Shown piece after piece: positions 7,117 through 16,658 of a stretch of DNA of 64,000 nt. The notes below the pieces were generated by a model. The model was not told the origin of the DNA and ran no database searches. It was given only the letters and a program-made list of their open reading frames with translations. How positions within the stretch are numbered: position 1 is the first letter of the stretch; the number at the start of each line of letters is the position of its first letter. Origin of the DNA: Bacillota bacterium (lineage in GTDB: Bacteria > Bacillota > UBA4882 > UBA8346); the NCBI GenBank assembly GCA_023426245.1, contig JAFABB010000045.1:15635-79634 (forward strand). Reading direction: 5' to 3'. The position numbers were made by a program, and so were the translations under genes.

Positions 7117-9276
7117 ATGAAAGTAAGAATCGGTATCGATGTTGGAGGCACGTTTACTGATGCGGTTGCTGTTAACGACGAGACTTATGAGCTGATAGGT
7201 TCGATTAAACTACCGACAACACATACGGCGAAAGAAGGCGTTGCGTCCGGTATTGTTGCTGTTTTAAAGAAAATCATGGCTGAATATGAAATTAAGGCTG
7301 AAGATGTTGTATTTATCGCCCATGGAACAACCCAGGCAACCAATGCGCTTCTGGAAGGCGATGTAGCTAAAGTAGGTATCTTGACTATTGGCAGCGGTAT
7401 TGGTGGGATGCAAGCAAAGAATAATACCCACATCGGTGGTATTAAACTGGCTGCCAACAAAAGTTTGGAAACTTTCAACGAATTTGTCAATACGGCTGAT
7501 ATGAGTAAATTTAATGATAATGTTGCCGCCGCATTAGTAACTTTGGAGAAGCAGGGAGCGGAGTCGGTTGTTGCTACCGAGGCGTTTGGCGTGGATAAGC
7601 CGGAAAATGAGAATATAGTTGTTACCCAATGTATCGAAAAAGGGATTCCGGCTACAGCCGGCAATGATGTATCAAAATTATACGGTCTGAAAGTTCGCAC
7701 GCGAACTGCAGTGGTTAATGCCAGTATCCTTCCTAAAATGTTAGATGCTGCAAATATGACGGAAGAAAGTATTAAGAATGCAAGTATTGAAGCCCCGCTG
7801 ATGGTAATGCGCTGTGACGGCGGCGTTATGACGGTGGATGAAATGAGAAGCAGGCCAATTCTCACGATTCTTTCGGGACCTGCCGCCGGGGTGGCAGGTG
7901 CATTAATGTATGAAAAATTAACAGACGGTATTTTTCTTGAGGTTGGTGGAACCAGTACCGATATTTCCTGCGTAAAAGATGGAAGTGTAATGATTAAATA
8001 TGCTGAAGTGGGCGGTCATAAAACGTATCTGAACTCATTGGATGTTCGTACGGTTGGGATCGGCGGAGGAAGTATGGTCGAAATCCGGGACGGCAAAGCG
8101 GTTGATGTGGGGCCGAGAAGCGCGCATATTGCTGGTTTGGATTATGAAGTCTATGCAGAAACAACCGATATGGTGAACCCCGTTTTAAAAATGATAAAAC
8201 CGACACTTACCGATCCACAATATGCTTATGTTGAGTGCGCCAATGGCAAAAAGTTTTCTTTGACATTATCGGGCGCCGCCAATATTGCCGGATATGTGAA
8301 AAAAGAAGACTATGCAATGGGTAATGCAGAGGCGGCAAAACTGGCATGGCAACCCCTGGCAGATAATATGGGAATGACTGTCGAAGCGGCAGCCAAAAAG
8401 GTACTGGAATATTCAGCTGCGAAGAACGGTGCGGTTATTAGCAGTTTAATCAAGGATTATAATCTTGATCAAAGCGCAATCATTTTTGTTGGCGGCGGTG
8501 GCGGTGCGGCGACTGTAGTACCGCATCTTGCCGAAACCTTCGGCTATAAGTATAAATTGGCAAAAAACGGGGCGGTCATTTCGCCAATCGGAGTGGCGCT
8601 GGCAATGGTTCGCGATATGGTTGAAAGAACCATTCCCAATCCCTCAGAGGAAGATATTTTGGCAGTACGGCGCGAAGCAGTTCAAATGGCTGTGCAGTCT
8701 GGAGCTGCTCCTGAGACTATTGAAGTTAAAATCGAGATCGATGCGCAGCATCAGAAAGTACGGGCAATTGCGATTGGCGCCACTGAACTTAGAACGAAGG
8801 ATCTTGGCGGTGCGAAAAAGACCATTGCTGAATTAAAGCAGATTGTAGCCGACAATTTGAAAATTGCCATAGATCAGGTGAATATTGAAGGCGATAATGG
8901 TAGTATTTGCGCAATTACCAGCGAGTTATTTAAGAAATATTTTGTTTTTTTCAAGAAGAAGGTTAAACCGATTCGATTAATTGACCGGGATGGGGTAATC
9001 CGTCTTCAAAAGAAAAACGGTATCGTATGTGAGTGTCAAGCTAAAAATTGGAGAGGTATATTGAACAAACTGCTGTCCGACAATACGGTATTTGGCGATG
9101 GCGGGGCTGAGATTCCGAACATTTACGTGGTTTTGGGGAGCCGGATCATTGATGTCTCCGGAATGCAGGATACGAAGCAAATAATGGCATTATGTGAAGT
9201 CGAGCTGGCTGGTATTCCTGAGGATGAGAAACTCATTATGATTTGTACGCTCACGACTGAAAATGAAAGAGGATAA
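7117..9276 (+). CDS. hydantoinase/oxoprolinase-family protein (HyuA-like)
   Basis: 719 residues. The ATG at 7117 is preferred over 7111 because AGGGGAG needs the longer spacing. RIGIDVGGTFTDAV opens an ASKHA-fold ATPase. IAHGTTQATNALLEGDVAKV, TILSGPAAGVAGAL and VGGGGGAATVVPHLAE are conserved blocks of HyuA and 5-oxoprolinase A. The family uses ATP to open lactam rings or carboxylate ketones. No HyuB partner is encoded nearby, and the last 150 residues or so form an extension I do not recognise, so the reaction is uncertain. It is the second gene of the LacI-controlled operon. Confidence 0.8.
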   Translation: MKVRIGIDVGGTFTDAVAVNDETYELIGSIKLPTTHTAKEGVASGIVAVLKKIMAEYEIKAEDVVFIAHGTTQATNALLEGDVAKVGILTIGSGIGGMQAKNNTHIGGIKLAANKSLETFNEFVNTADMSKFNDNVAAALVTLEKQGAESVVATEAFGVDKPENENIVVTQCIEKGIPATAGNDVSKLYGLKVRTRTAVVNASILPKMLDAANMTEESIKNASIEAPLMVMRCDGGVMTVDEMRSRPILTILSGPAAGVAGALMYEKLTDGIFLEVGGTSTDISCVKDGSVMIKYAEVGGHKTYLNSLDVRTVGIGGGSMVEIRDGKAVDVGPRSAHIAGLDYEVYAETTDMVNPVLKMIKPTLTDPQYAYVECANGKKFSLTLSGAANIAGYVKKEDYAMGNAEAAKLAWQPLADNMGMTVEAAAKKVLEYSAAKNGAVISSLIKDYNLDQSAIIFVGGGGGAATVVPHLAETFGYKYKLAKNGAVISPIGVALAMVRDMVERTIPNPSEEDILAVRREAVQMAVQSGAAPETIEVKIEIDAQHQKVRAIAIGATELRTKDLGGAKKTIAELKQIVADNLKIAIDQVNIEGDNGSICAITSELFKKYFVFFKKKVKPIRLIDRDGVIRLQKKNGIVCECQAKNWRGILNKLLSDNTVFGDGGAEIPNIYVVLGSRIIDVSGMQDTKQIMALCEVELAGIPEDEKLIMICTLTTENERG

Positions 9277-9289
9277 GGGGAGTTGGTAA

Positions 9290-9976
9290 ATGAAGTACTT
9301 TCCGTTTCCAGATAAAACGGCTTCGAGAGAAGAGCTGACGAAAGATGTATTATACCAGAAAATTCCTCAATCCGATCGGGAGCGAATAGTCGATCTGGCC
9401 TGGGATACCGGTGTGGCGGCAGCTATCGATATCCTAAAAAGGTATGGAATGGATAAATCGGTTGAGGCAATTGCTAAAGAGTGCGGCTTGACGGTTGAGC
9501 GGATTGATAAGGATAATATTGCCGGGAATGTACGGTATTTTAGTGAATATTATTCAGGGCGCAAGAAAATTGTGCTCTATAATGATTCGATTGGTAAGTG
9601 GGCCGAATCTAACCGTTGTAATGTTGTGGATGCGGAAGAGCTAATTTTGTCCCATGAATTTTTTCATTTTTTAGAGTGTACAAGCATCGGACTTACTTCT
9701 AAGCAATACCAGGTTACTGTAATTAAGATTGGCAAATGGATACTGTGCCGTTCGGGAATTCGTGCTTTGTCGGAAATTGGCGCCCATGGTTTTTCCAGAA
9801 CGTACTATGAAATCAAAGGAAGACTCCCCAAAACAGAATTACCGGAGAACCAGGGGATCTTATTACAAAATCAGGCGGTCAACAGTGCCGGATTTGCCGG
9901 AAAGTTGGCTGTTGATAAAATATTTGGAAACGGCCTTTTGGGAAAAATGTCAGGATACAAGAATACGAGGAGATAA
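9290..9976 (+). CDS. HExxH protein, possible zinc metallopeptidase
   Basis: 228 residues starting 13 bases after the previous stop, with AGGGGAG upstream. The segment EELILSHEFFHFLE contains a canonical HExxH zinc motif, and SEIGAHGFSR about 45 residues later supplies a possible third ligand. It recalls ImmA/IrrE-type peptidases, yet no DNA-binding partner is present and its place inside a metabolic operon is unusual. It may instead be a metal-dependent enzyme of the pathway. The product is probably cytosolic, as there is no signal peptide. Confidence 0.55.
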   Translation: MKYFPFPDKTASREELTKDVLYQKIPQSDRERIVDLAWDTGVAAAIDILKRYGMDKSVEAIAKECGLTVERIDKDNIAGNVRYFSEYYSGRKKIVLYNDSIGKWAESNRCNVVDAEELILSHEFFHFLECTSIGLTSKQYQVTVIKIGKWILCRSGIRALSEIGAHGFSRTYYEIKGRLPKTELPENQGILLQNQAVNSAGFAGKLAVDKIFGNGLLGKMSGYKNTRR

Positions 9977-9980
9977 CAAT

Positions 9981-11351
9981 ATGAATCAAAAGATCATTAA
10001 AACGGATGTGGCTGTTCTGGGAGGAGGGCCGGGTGGAATCGCTGCGGCAGTAGCGGCAGCCAGACAAGGCGTAAAAGTGTTGATTGTGGAACGTATGGGT
10101 TTTCTGGGCGGAAATCTTGTAACTGGATTGCCGTTGCTGGCTTATCTGGACTCTCAGGGCAGACAAGTGATCGGTGGATTTGCTCAGGAGTTGGTGGACC
10201 GTTTAATCAAGATAGATGGTTGCTATGGACATCGGGTTTGCCCATTTCATAATTCGACTACGGTAATTAATCCGCAGTATGCACGGATAGCCTGTTTTGA
10301 AATGGTTAAGGAAAACAATATTGATTTAATGCTTCATTGTGAAGTGACAGGGACGAAAGTGATTAATGGAAAGATCGAGACGGTTACAGTAGTCGGTAAA
10401 GGTACTGAATATGAAATAGAGGCAAAAGTATTTGTGGATGCTACCGGAGATGGAGATGTTGCCTATATGGCCGGCGCCCGGTTTGAAAAGGGCCAAAAAG
10501 AATCCGGTGTATTGCAGCCGCCTACCCTGATGTTCGATTTGGGCGGTATCAATTTTGAAGAATTTTTTGACTATCTTGAAAAACATCCGGAGGAATTACC
10601 TTACGGATCAAACCTTACCCATATTCGCCCGGGATATGATGGGAAGTTTTTCCGTGAAAGCCCGAACCATGTATTTTTCGGACTGAAAGCGTTGATTGCC
10701 AAACTTCGTGAGGAAGGTAAGTGTCCAATCGATCGTGATACGGTTATTTATATCCGTCAACCCATTTCCGATCATGTGGTGATTAACACAATTCGTATTC
10801 TGAACTTTGACGGATCGGATATTCATGACTTAAGTAGGGGTGAGCTTGAAGGACACCTCCAGATTTTACCGATTGTGAACATGTTGAAAAAACATGTACC
10901 GGGATTTGAGAATTGTTACCTATCATCGATCAATCCGTTTATCGGAGTCCGTGAATCAAGAAGAATCATCGGCAGAAAGATGCTATCCAAGGACGATGTG
11001 ATTGCCGGAGTAATTCCCGAGGATACTATCGCGTTAGGCTCTTATATTATCGATATCCATAGTGGAGACGGCAATGGTACTTATATTCGTAACTTGGATG
11101 GACCATACGGCATACCATACGGTTGCGTGCTTTCATCCGACATAGACGGCCTGATGCTCACCGGACGCTGCATTAGTGTGGATGCCGTAAGTTTTGGGTC
11201 AACGCGCATTATGCCAACTTGTATGGCAGTTGGCGAAGGTGCAGGTGTAGGCGCTGCATTGGCAGTAAAACAGGAAATAAGCCCGTATGATGTAAATACT
11301 GAACAAATTAAGGAAATCTTATTGAAAAATAAGGCGATTTTAAATATCTAG
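9981..11351 (+). CDS. FAD-dependent oxidoreductase (FAD_oxidored type)
   Basis: 456 residues. The real start is the ATG at 9981 after GAGGAG; the frame upstream overlaps the previous gene. DVAVLGGGPGGIAAAVAAA is the dinucleotide-binding GxGxxG motif, VLIVERMGFLGGNLVTG places the acidic ribose-binding residue, and the C-terminal GRCISVDAVSFGSTRIMPTC closes the FAD fold. This family (PF12831-like) oxidises or reduces small organic substrates, often beside hydantoinase-like genes. It starts 4 bases after the HExxH gene, so translation is probably coupled. Confidence 0.85.
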   Translation: MNQKIIKTDVAVLGGGPGGIAAAVAAARQGVKVLIVERMGFLGGNLVTGLPLLAYLDSQGRQVIGGFAQELVDRLIKIDGCYGHRVCPFHNSTTVINPQYARIACFEMVKENNIDLMLHCEVTGTKVINGKIETVTVVGKGTEYEIEAKVFVDATGDGDVAYMAGARFEKGQKESGVLQPPTLMFDLGGINFEEFFDYLEKHPEELPYGSNLTHIRPGYDGKFFRESPNHVFFGLKALIAKLREEGKCPIDRDTVIYIRQPISDHVVINTIRILNFDGSDIHDLSRGELEGHLQILPIVNMLKKHVPGFENCYLSSINPFIGVRESRRIIGRKMLSKDDVIAGVIPEDTIALGSYIIDIHSGDGNGTYIRNLDGPYGIPYGCVLSSDIDGLMLTGRCISVDAVSFGSTRIMPTCMAVGEGAGVGAALAVKQEISPYDVNTEQIKEILLKNKAILNI

Positions 11352-11389
11352 AAGATAAGTTATAAGATAACATATTGGAGGTGTCTTTT

Positions 11390-12463
11390 ATGGCATTACC
11401 GAAAACAATGAAAGCTTTGGTTGCATATAGTGCAACGGATTATCGTTATGAAGCCGAGTATCCGACGCCTGTTTGCGGATCGGATGATATCATTATCAAA
11501 ACAGAAGGCTGTGGTATTTGTGCCGGAGACTTAAAGTGCATGCACGGCGCAGAACGCTTTTGGGGCAATGATAGTCAGCCTTCATGGGTCAAGCCTCCAT
11601 TCATACCGGGACATGAATTTTTCGGCAGAATTGTAGAAATGGGAAAAAATGTTGAAGGCTATCAAATTGGCGACCGTATTACCGCAGATCAGATTGTTCC
11701 GTGCGGAAAATGTAAATTTTGTAAATCGGGACGTTACTGGATGTGCCAGCCTCATGCGACCTTTGGTTTCCAAAAGGATAATAACGGAGGGATGGCCGAA
11801 TATGTACGCTATCCCAAAACGGCTGTATTACATAAAGTACCAGAGGATCTATCATTGGAACAAGCGTTGTTGATTGAGCCTTATGCGTGTTCGAAGCATT
11901 GTGTCGACCGTGCTCAGATAAGCAATGAAGATGTTGTGGTAATATCGGGCGCCGGCACACTAGGACTTGGCATGATTACTTATGCTAGAATGAAGAACCC
12001 AGCAAAACTGGTGGTTCTTGATATGCTGGATCAGCGTCTTCAGAAAGCAAAAGATTTTGGCGCAGATATTGTCATCAACCCGAAGTCGGAGAATGCTATT
12101 GCAAAAATCATGGCAATGACTGATGATTATGGCTGTGATATTTATATTGAAGCTACAGGGCACCCGTCAAGTGTGGAACAGGGGCTTCAGATGGTACGGA
12201 AGATGGGACGTTTTGTTGAATTTTCAGTATTCGGCGCGCCTGTCACGGTTGATTGGTCGGTAATTGGTGACGGTAAAGAACTTGATGTTCTCGGGTCCCA
12301 TTTATCTCCCTATTGTTACCCGTTTGTGATCGAACATATCAAAAACGACACACTCAAGACGAATGGTATCGTATCATATATTTTTGAACTTAAGGAATGG
12401 GAAAAAGCTTTTGAATATGCCACTGGAAAATATGGCGATTTTAAAGTTGCGTTCAAGTTTTAG
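11390..12463 (+). CDS. zinc-dependent medium-chain alcohol dehydrogenase
   Basis: 357 residues from the ATG at 11390 after GGAGGTG. Catalytic zinc ligands are Cys41 (EGCGICAGD) and His75-Glu76 (IPGHEFFG). The structural zinc site Cys105, Cys108, Cys111, Cys119 is complete. VVISGAGTLGLGMITYAR is the nucleotide-binding loop. The sequence is closest in feel to threonine or polyol dehydrogenases, which use NAD to oxidise secondary alcohols. As last complete gene of the operon it likely oxidises a hydroxy intermediate of the imported compound. Confidence 0.9.
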   Translation: MALPKTMKALVAYSATDYRYEAEYPTPVCGSDDIIIKTEGCGICAGDLKCMHGAERFWGNDSQPSWVKPPFIPGHEFFGRIVEMGKNVEGYQIGDRITADQIVPCGKCKFCKSGRYWMCQPHATFGFQKDNNGGMAEYVRYPKTAVLHKVPEDLSLEQALLIEPYACSKHCVDRAQISNEDVVVISGAGTLGLGMITYARMKNPAKLVVLDMLDQRLQKAKDFGADIVINPKSENAIAKIMAMTDDYGCDIYIEATGHPSSVEQGLQMVRKMGRFVEFSVFGAPVTVDWSVIGDGKELDVLGSHLSPYCYPFVIEHIKNDTLKTNGIVSYIFELKEWEKAFEYATGKYGDFKVAFKF

Positions 12464-12599
12464 TTTTGAGGGTAGTGGATAGGTGCGTGAGGATGCGAAA
12501 TTCAAATATTATGAAGGAATAGCAATTTTCAAGACATCATTCAAAAATTAGGCGCTGTCACCAAAGTAAATCTGTGCGGTAAACGCACGCCGGATAAAG

Positions 12600-12650
12600 A
12601 AATACAATATATTGAAGCTGATACATTCAGCGATTCCATATATTGTATTT
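12600..12650 (+). terminator. intrinsic terminator of the catabolic operon
   Basis: A perfect 13-bp stem (AAATACAATATAT at 12600-12612 and ATATATTGTATTT at 12638-12650) is followed by more T residues. It lies about 140 bases after the dehydrogenase and ahead of the truncated reductase. Confidence 0.7.
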
Positions 12651-12702
12651 TTTGTTGATTTCAAATTGCTTTTTAGTCAGTCTCGAATTGAGATGATTTT
12701 AA

Positions 12703-13485
12703 TGCTACCACCAGGTTGGAAAAGCGGTTGCCGGAAAAAGGGACGGTATGGTGATCGCTACGAAGTTTGGGCATTTTGGTAATGGGGATACCAAGACCTT
12801 ACATGGAACCAATGTAACAACCGGTTATATCGAAAAGGCTTGTGAAGCTTCACTTAAAAGACTTCATACGGATTACATCGACGTATATCTGCTTCATGTA
12901 TGGGATATACCGGTATCTTCCATCGAACCAATCTGTATGACTCTTGATATGCTTGTTAAGAAAGGGAAGATTCGCACTTATGGCTGGAGCACCGATCTTG
13001 TTGATGGCGCCAAAATGTTTTCAGAAAGAGCCCATTGTACCGTCATTGAAAACTGTTTAAATGTCTTTGCGGATGCTCCCCAGTTAGTTAAAATTTGTGA
13101 AGAGAACAACCTTGCCAGTATTAACCGCAGTCCACTTGCCATGGGACTTTTAAGCGGTAAATTTACTACGGAATCTTTATTATCAAAAGATGACGTCCGG
13201 GGCGCCGGTCATTCCTGGGTTCCATACTTTAAAGGGGGAAAACCTGTCCCGGAGTTCTTGAGGGCGCTTGATTCCCTTAAAGAAATTCTAACCAGTAATG
13301 GCCGTACTCTAGTCCAGGGGGCTTTAGCCTGGATTTGGGGTAAAAGCGGATGCACGATACCGATTCCCGGATTTAAGACGATAAAACAGGTGGAAGAAAT
13401 TGCAAAGGCTATGGATTTTGGTCCTTTATCACAAGATCAAATGAACGAGATAGAACGAATTCTTGATGTGGGAGACAGGGCATAG
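12703..13485 (+). pseudogene. 5'-truncated aldo/keto reductase
   Basis: From 12703 the frame reads Y-H-Q-V-G-K-A-V-A-G-K-R-D and then MVIATKFG, matching the family just before its conserved lysine. A TAA at 12700-12702 closes the frame upstream, and the normal first 60 or so residues, including the catalytic Asp and Tyr, are absent. The rest is well kept: LHTDYIDVYLLHVWD holds the active-site His, and NRSPLAMGLLSGKF and GCTIPIPGFKTIKQVEEI are typical. Even from the ATG at 12748 (245 aa) the product would lack two of the four catalytic residues, so it is probably a decaying gene left beside the operon. Confidence 0.75.
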
Positions 13486-13617
13486 ACCGTCGAAACGGAT
13501 TTTAAATTTTCGAACTTCAAACTTGGGTATACCAGCCGGAAGCCAATTGGCATATCCTTTCCCAAAAGTTTGTAAAAGAAAGTAAAAATATGGAATTCAA
13601 CTTTGGCATGTCCGCAC

Positions 13618-13646
13618 TTGTTAACTAGGAACCGTTATGCTATAAT
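13618..13646 (+). promoter_or_regulatory. promoter ahead of the peptide transporter leader
   Basis: TTGTTA (13618-13623) and an exact TATAAT (13641-13646) have a 17-base spacer. The predicted transcript would run through about 150 bases to the terminator at 13804 and on to the transporter genes. Confidence 0.55.
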
Positions 13647-13803
13647 ATACCAAATTGGTAGTATCCTTGGAAAACGGGGAACTACACAATCCAGAAATCA
13701 TTTATATTTTTTAATGGATTCCGCTTGGATCAATTTGACTGAGACGGGAGAAGAATCGGATATTTATCTTAATTGGGTTTGAGTATCCTTATCGATTCGT
13801 GTC

Positions 13804-13836
13804 GCCTTCCTGTTCTGCAGGAAGGCTTTCGTTTTT
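13804..13836 (+). terminator. strong terminator inside the transporter leader
   Basis: A perfect 9-bp stem (GCCTTCCTG at 13804-13812, CAGGAAGGC at 13818-13826) with a 5-base loop is followed by TTTCGTTTTT. No coding gene lies between the promoter at 13618 and here, so it ends either a small RNA of about 180 bases or a regulated leader of the peptide transporter. Confidence 0.8.
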
Positions 13837-14037
13837 ATTCGGGAAACTCAAACCATCGGCTGAAAGCCGCAGTTGAGACAATCATCGCATCTTTCTTCTC
13901 TTCATGAAAGAAGGTGCACCAATGGGAAGTAAAATAGCCAATAGGGACACATAAAAAGTGGGTGGGTGCTCTGTTTCACTAGACCTATCCATTGCTTTTG
14001 GCTTTGGGATTATTTAAATGATGAGGAGTGAGTGTTT

Positions 14038-15570
14038 GTGGTTCAAAAATATTATCGGTTGATGGTAATGGCAATAATAGCAGCCGCAGGAATGATGGCA
14101 ATCTTTTTTAACTCAGGGTTGGCCGCCGGGGCCAAATCTCCAGGCATCAGAGAAGGCGGTTCCATCGTGGTGTCCATCACCGCCGAACCTGATTTTTTCG
14201 ACCCTTATTTGGCAACCGCCGCAGCTACCCGGGAAATCCTTTTCAATATTTTTGAAGGGCTAGTGAAACCGGATGAGAAGGGAAACCTTATTCCGGCGCT
14301 GGCCGTCAGTTATCAGATTTCCAAAGATGCTTTACAATACACCTTTCAATTAAGGCCGGGGGTCAAGTTTCATAACGGGAAGGGGGTAACGGCCGAAGAT
14401 GTCAAATACTCCCTGGAAAAAGCCGCCGGAAAAGATACCGGGAAGCCTTATCAACCCGCCCTTTCCAATGTTAAGTCCGTCACGGTGAAGAATCCGTCAA
14501 CGGTTGCAATCACGCTGAATAAACCCGACAGCGATTTGTTGCCTTTATTTACGGTGGCGATTATTCCACAAGATTACCGAGACCAGAATAAAAAACCGGT
14601 TGGCACCGGCCCTTTTAAGTTTGTGGAGTATCTTCCCCAACAGCAAGTGCTCTTGGTCAAAAACAGCGAATACTGGCAAAAAGGACTGCCGCATTTGGAT
14701 AAAGTTATTTTTAAGCTGGCTGCCAACGAAGATGCCGCTTTTCTACAGCTAAAAGCCGGAACTATTGATTTGGAACCCTACATACCCGTGGATAAAGTCG
14801 AACAACTCACCGGGAGTTATAACGTACTGAAGGGTAACTACAATTTAGTGCAGTTACTGGCGTTAAATAATTCCAGAAAACCGTACAATGATGTCCGGGT
14901 GCGTAGGGCTTTAAGTTATGCCATTGATACCCAAAAGATTATCGATGCGGTCACTTATGGCCAGGGGACCCGGTTGGGTTCGGCCGTATTCCCCGGATTT
15001 AAAAAATATTATCATTCCGGTCTGGAAAACACCTATAAAACCAACATTAAGAAGGCTAAGGAATTGTTAAGCCAGGCGGGGCTGGCCGCCGGATTTGAAA
15101 CTACGATTACGGTTCCGGCGAATTATAAGACTCATGTTGATACGGCCCAGGTTATCGTGGAGCAGTTGAAGAGAATTAACGTCAAAGCAACGATTAGACA
15201 GGTTGAATGGGGAGTCTGGCTCGATCAGGTTTATAAAAACCGCCAATTTGACTCCACCGTGATTGCCTTGGATGCCGCCATTTTGTCGCCCCAAAGCTTG
15301 CTGGGAAGATATCAGTCCAAGGATGCCACCAATTTCATTAATTACAACAATCCCAAGTATGACCAGACCATGGCCAAAGCGGTGAATACCACGGATGAAT
15401 CCCTGAAGATAAAATACTATAAAGAGTTGCAAAGGATTTTGACTCAGGACGCGGCATCCGTATTTATCCAGGATCCGTCGAAAAATGTTTTAATGAAAAA
15501 GAACCTCGCCGGTTATAAGTTCTATCCTCTTTATGTACTGGATCTGGCGTCGATTTATTATATCCGATAA
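14038..15570 (+). CDS. peptide ABC transporter substrate-binding protein
   Basis: 510 residues from a GTG at 14038 (GAGGAG 9 bases upstream; the GTG at 14032 is too close). A signal peptide is visible (RLMVMAIIAAAGMMAIFFNS), then the family-5 solute-binding fold: GSIVVSITAEPDFFDPYLAT, LRPGVKFHNGKGVTAEDVKY, KPVGTGPFKFVEY and VRRALSYAIDTQKII. It captures oligopeptides, dipeptides or nickel chelates for the permeases downstream. There is no lipobox cysteine after the signal, unlike most monoderm members, so anchoring would depend on an uncleaved signal helix. First gene of a five-gene operon. Confidence 0.9.
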   Translation: MVQKYYRLMVMAIIAAAGMMAIFFNSGLAAGAKSPGIREGGSIVVSITAEPDFFDPYLATAAATREILFNIFEGLVKPDEKGNLIPALAVSYQISKDALQYTFQLRPGVKFHNGKGVTAEDVKYSLEKAAGKDTGKPYQPALSNVKSVTVKNPSTVAITLNKPDSDLLPLFTVAIIPQDYRDQNKKPVGTGPFKFVEYLPQQQVLLVKNSEYWQKGLPHLDKVIFKLAANEDAAFLQLKAGTIDLEPYIPVDKVEQLTGSYNVLKGNYNLVQLLALNNSRKPYNDVRVRRALSYAIDTQKIIDAVTYGQGTRLGSAVFPGFKKYYHSGLENTYKTNIKKAKELLSQAGLAAGFETTITVPANYKTHVDTAQVIVEQLKRINVKATIRQVEWGVWLDQVYKNRQFDSTVIALDAAILSPQSLLGRYQSKDATNFINYNNPKYDQTMAKAVNTTDESLKIKYYKELQRILTQDAASVFIQDPSKNVLMKKNLAGYKFYPLYVLDLASIYYIR

Positions 15571-15683
15571 GTGTTGGCGGCTATGGGAGAGTTACCGCCA
15601 CGTCTATGGGATCCAAAACATTGTATTTCGGATTGATTTTAAAACGCTTTTTTAGACAGCCTCGTCCCATTCCATTGAGGCGC

Positions 15684-16640
15684 ATGAAGGTGAATTGGAT
15701 GCAGTATTGGACGCGCAGAGTGCTTACATTATTAATAACTTTGATGTTGGTCTCGGTGATTGCTTTTTTGGCTTTTAATTTGATTCCCGGAGATCCCGCA
15801 ACCATTATGTTGGGCACCGAGGCCTCACCGCAAAAGATCGCGGCAGTGCGGGAGCAATTGGGGCTTGACGACCCTCTCGGGGCGCGATATATTCACTGGA
15901 TTGCCAGTCTCGCCCGGGGGGATTTGGGGCAGTCCATCCGGTTTTCTTTACCGGTTAAGGATTTACTCATGAGCCGGGTTCCGGTTACTTTATGGTTGAC
16001 TGCCCTTTCCTTCCTGATGATTGCGGTTCTTGGGATCCCGCTGGGTGTCTATTCAGCTAAAAAAGAAGGCGGGCCCATGGATACAATCATCAATGTGTTA
16101 GGCCAAATCAGTATGTCGATACCTTCTTTTTTTCTGGGTATGCTTTTAATGCTGATTTTCGGCATTTTGCTCAAATGGTTCGCACCCGGCAATTATATTG
16201 ATTATCACCAAAATTACGGCGGATTTTTAAAATACATGCTATTGCCGGCCCTATCCATTGCTTTGCCAAAAAGCGCAGTTGTGGTCAAATTTTTGCGGGT
16301 TTCGGTGATTGGGCAAATGAATTTGGACTATGTACGGACTGCTTATAGCAAAGGCACGAAAGAAAACGCCGTACTTTACCGCCATGTACTAAGAAATGCC
16401 GTGATTCCGGTGATTACTCTGATGGGAATGATTATCGCGGATATTATCGCCGGCAGCATTATCATCGAGCAGCTCTTCACGGTGCCGGGTATCGGCAGCC
16501 TGTTGATAGTGGGGATCGCGGCCAGAGATTTTCCTTTGGTGCAGACCATCGTGATGATGATGGCTTTCATGGTGGTGATGATCAACTTTTTGGTTGATCT
16601 TTTATACCGGGCCATTGATCCCCGGATCCGGCTAACGTAA
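15684..16640 (+). CDS. peptide ABC transporter permease, DppB/OppB type
   Basis: 318 residues from the ATG at 15684, with ATG 15699 as an alternative; the longer frame from 15606 lacks a ribosome site. LITLMLVSVIAFLAFNLIPG and the block IRFSLPVKDLLMSRVPVTLW are standard for the first permease. The cytoplasmic EAA-like loop, DYVRTAYSKGTKENAVLYRH, contacts the ATPases. Six membrane helices. It forms the translocation pore with the next gene, which starts 18 bases later. Confidence 0.9.
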   Translation: MKVNWMQYWTRRVLTLLITLMLVSVIAFLAFNLIPGDPATIMLGTEASPQKIAAVREQLGLDDPLGARYIHWIASLARGDLGQSIRFSLPVKDLLMSRVPVTLWLTALSFLMIAVLGIPLGVYSAKKEGGPMDTIINVLGQISMSIPSFFLGMLLMLIFGILLKWFAPGNYIDYHQNYGGFLKYMLLPALSIALPKSAVVVKFLRVSVIGQMNLDYVRTAYSKGTKENAVLYRHVLRNAVIPVITLMGMIIADIIAGSIIIEQLFTVPGIGSLLIVGIAARDFPLVQTIVMMMAFMVVMINFLVDLLYRAIDPRIRLT

Positions 16641-16658
16641 ATGAATGGTGAGGAAAAA

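Noticed and set aside
7185..7865. 226-codon antisense frame within the HyuA-like gene
   Set aside because: It mirrors strong coding bias on the other strand; its hydrophobic text is the usual shadow of such genes.
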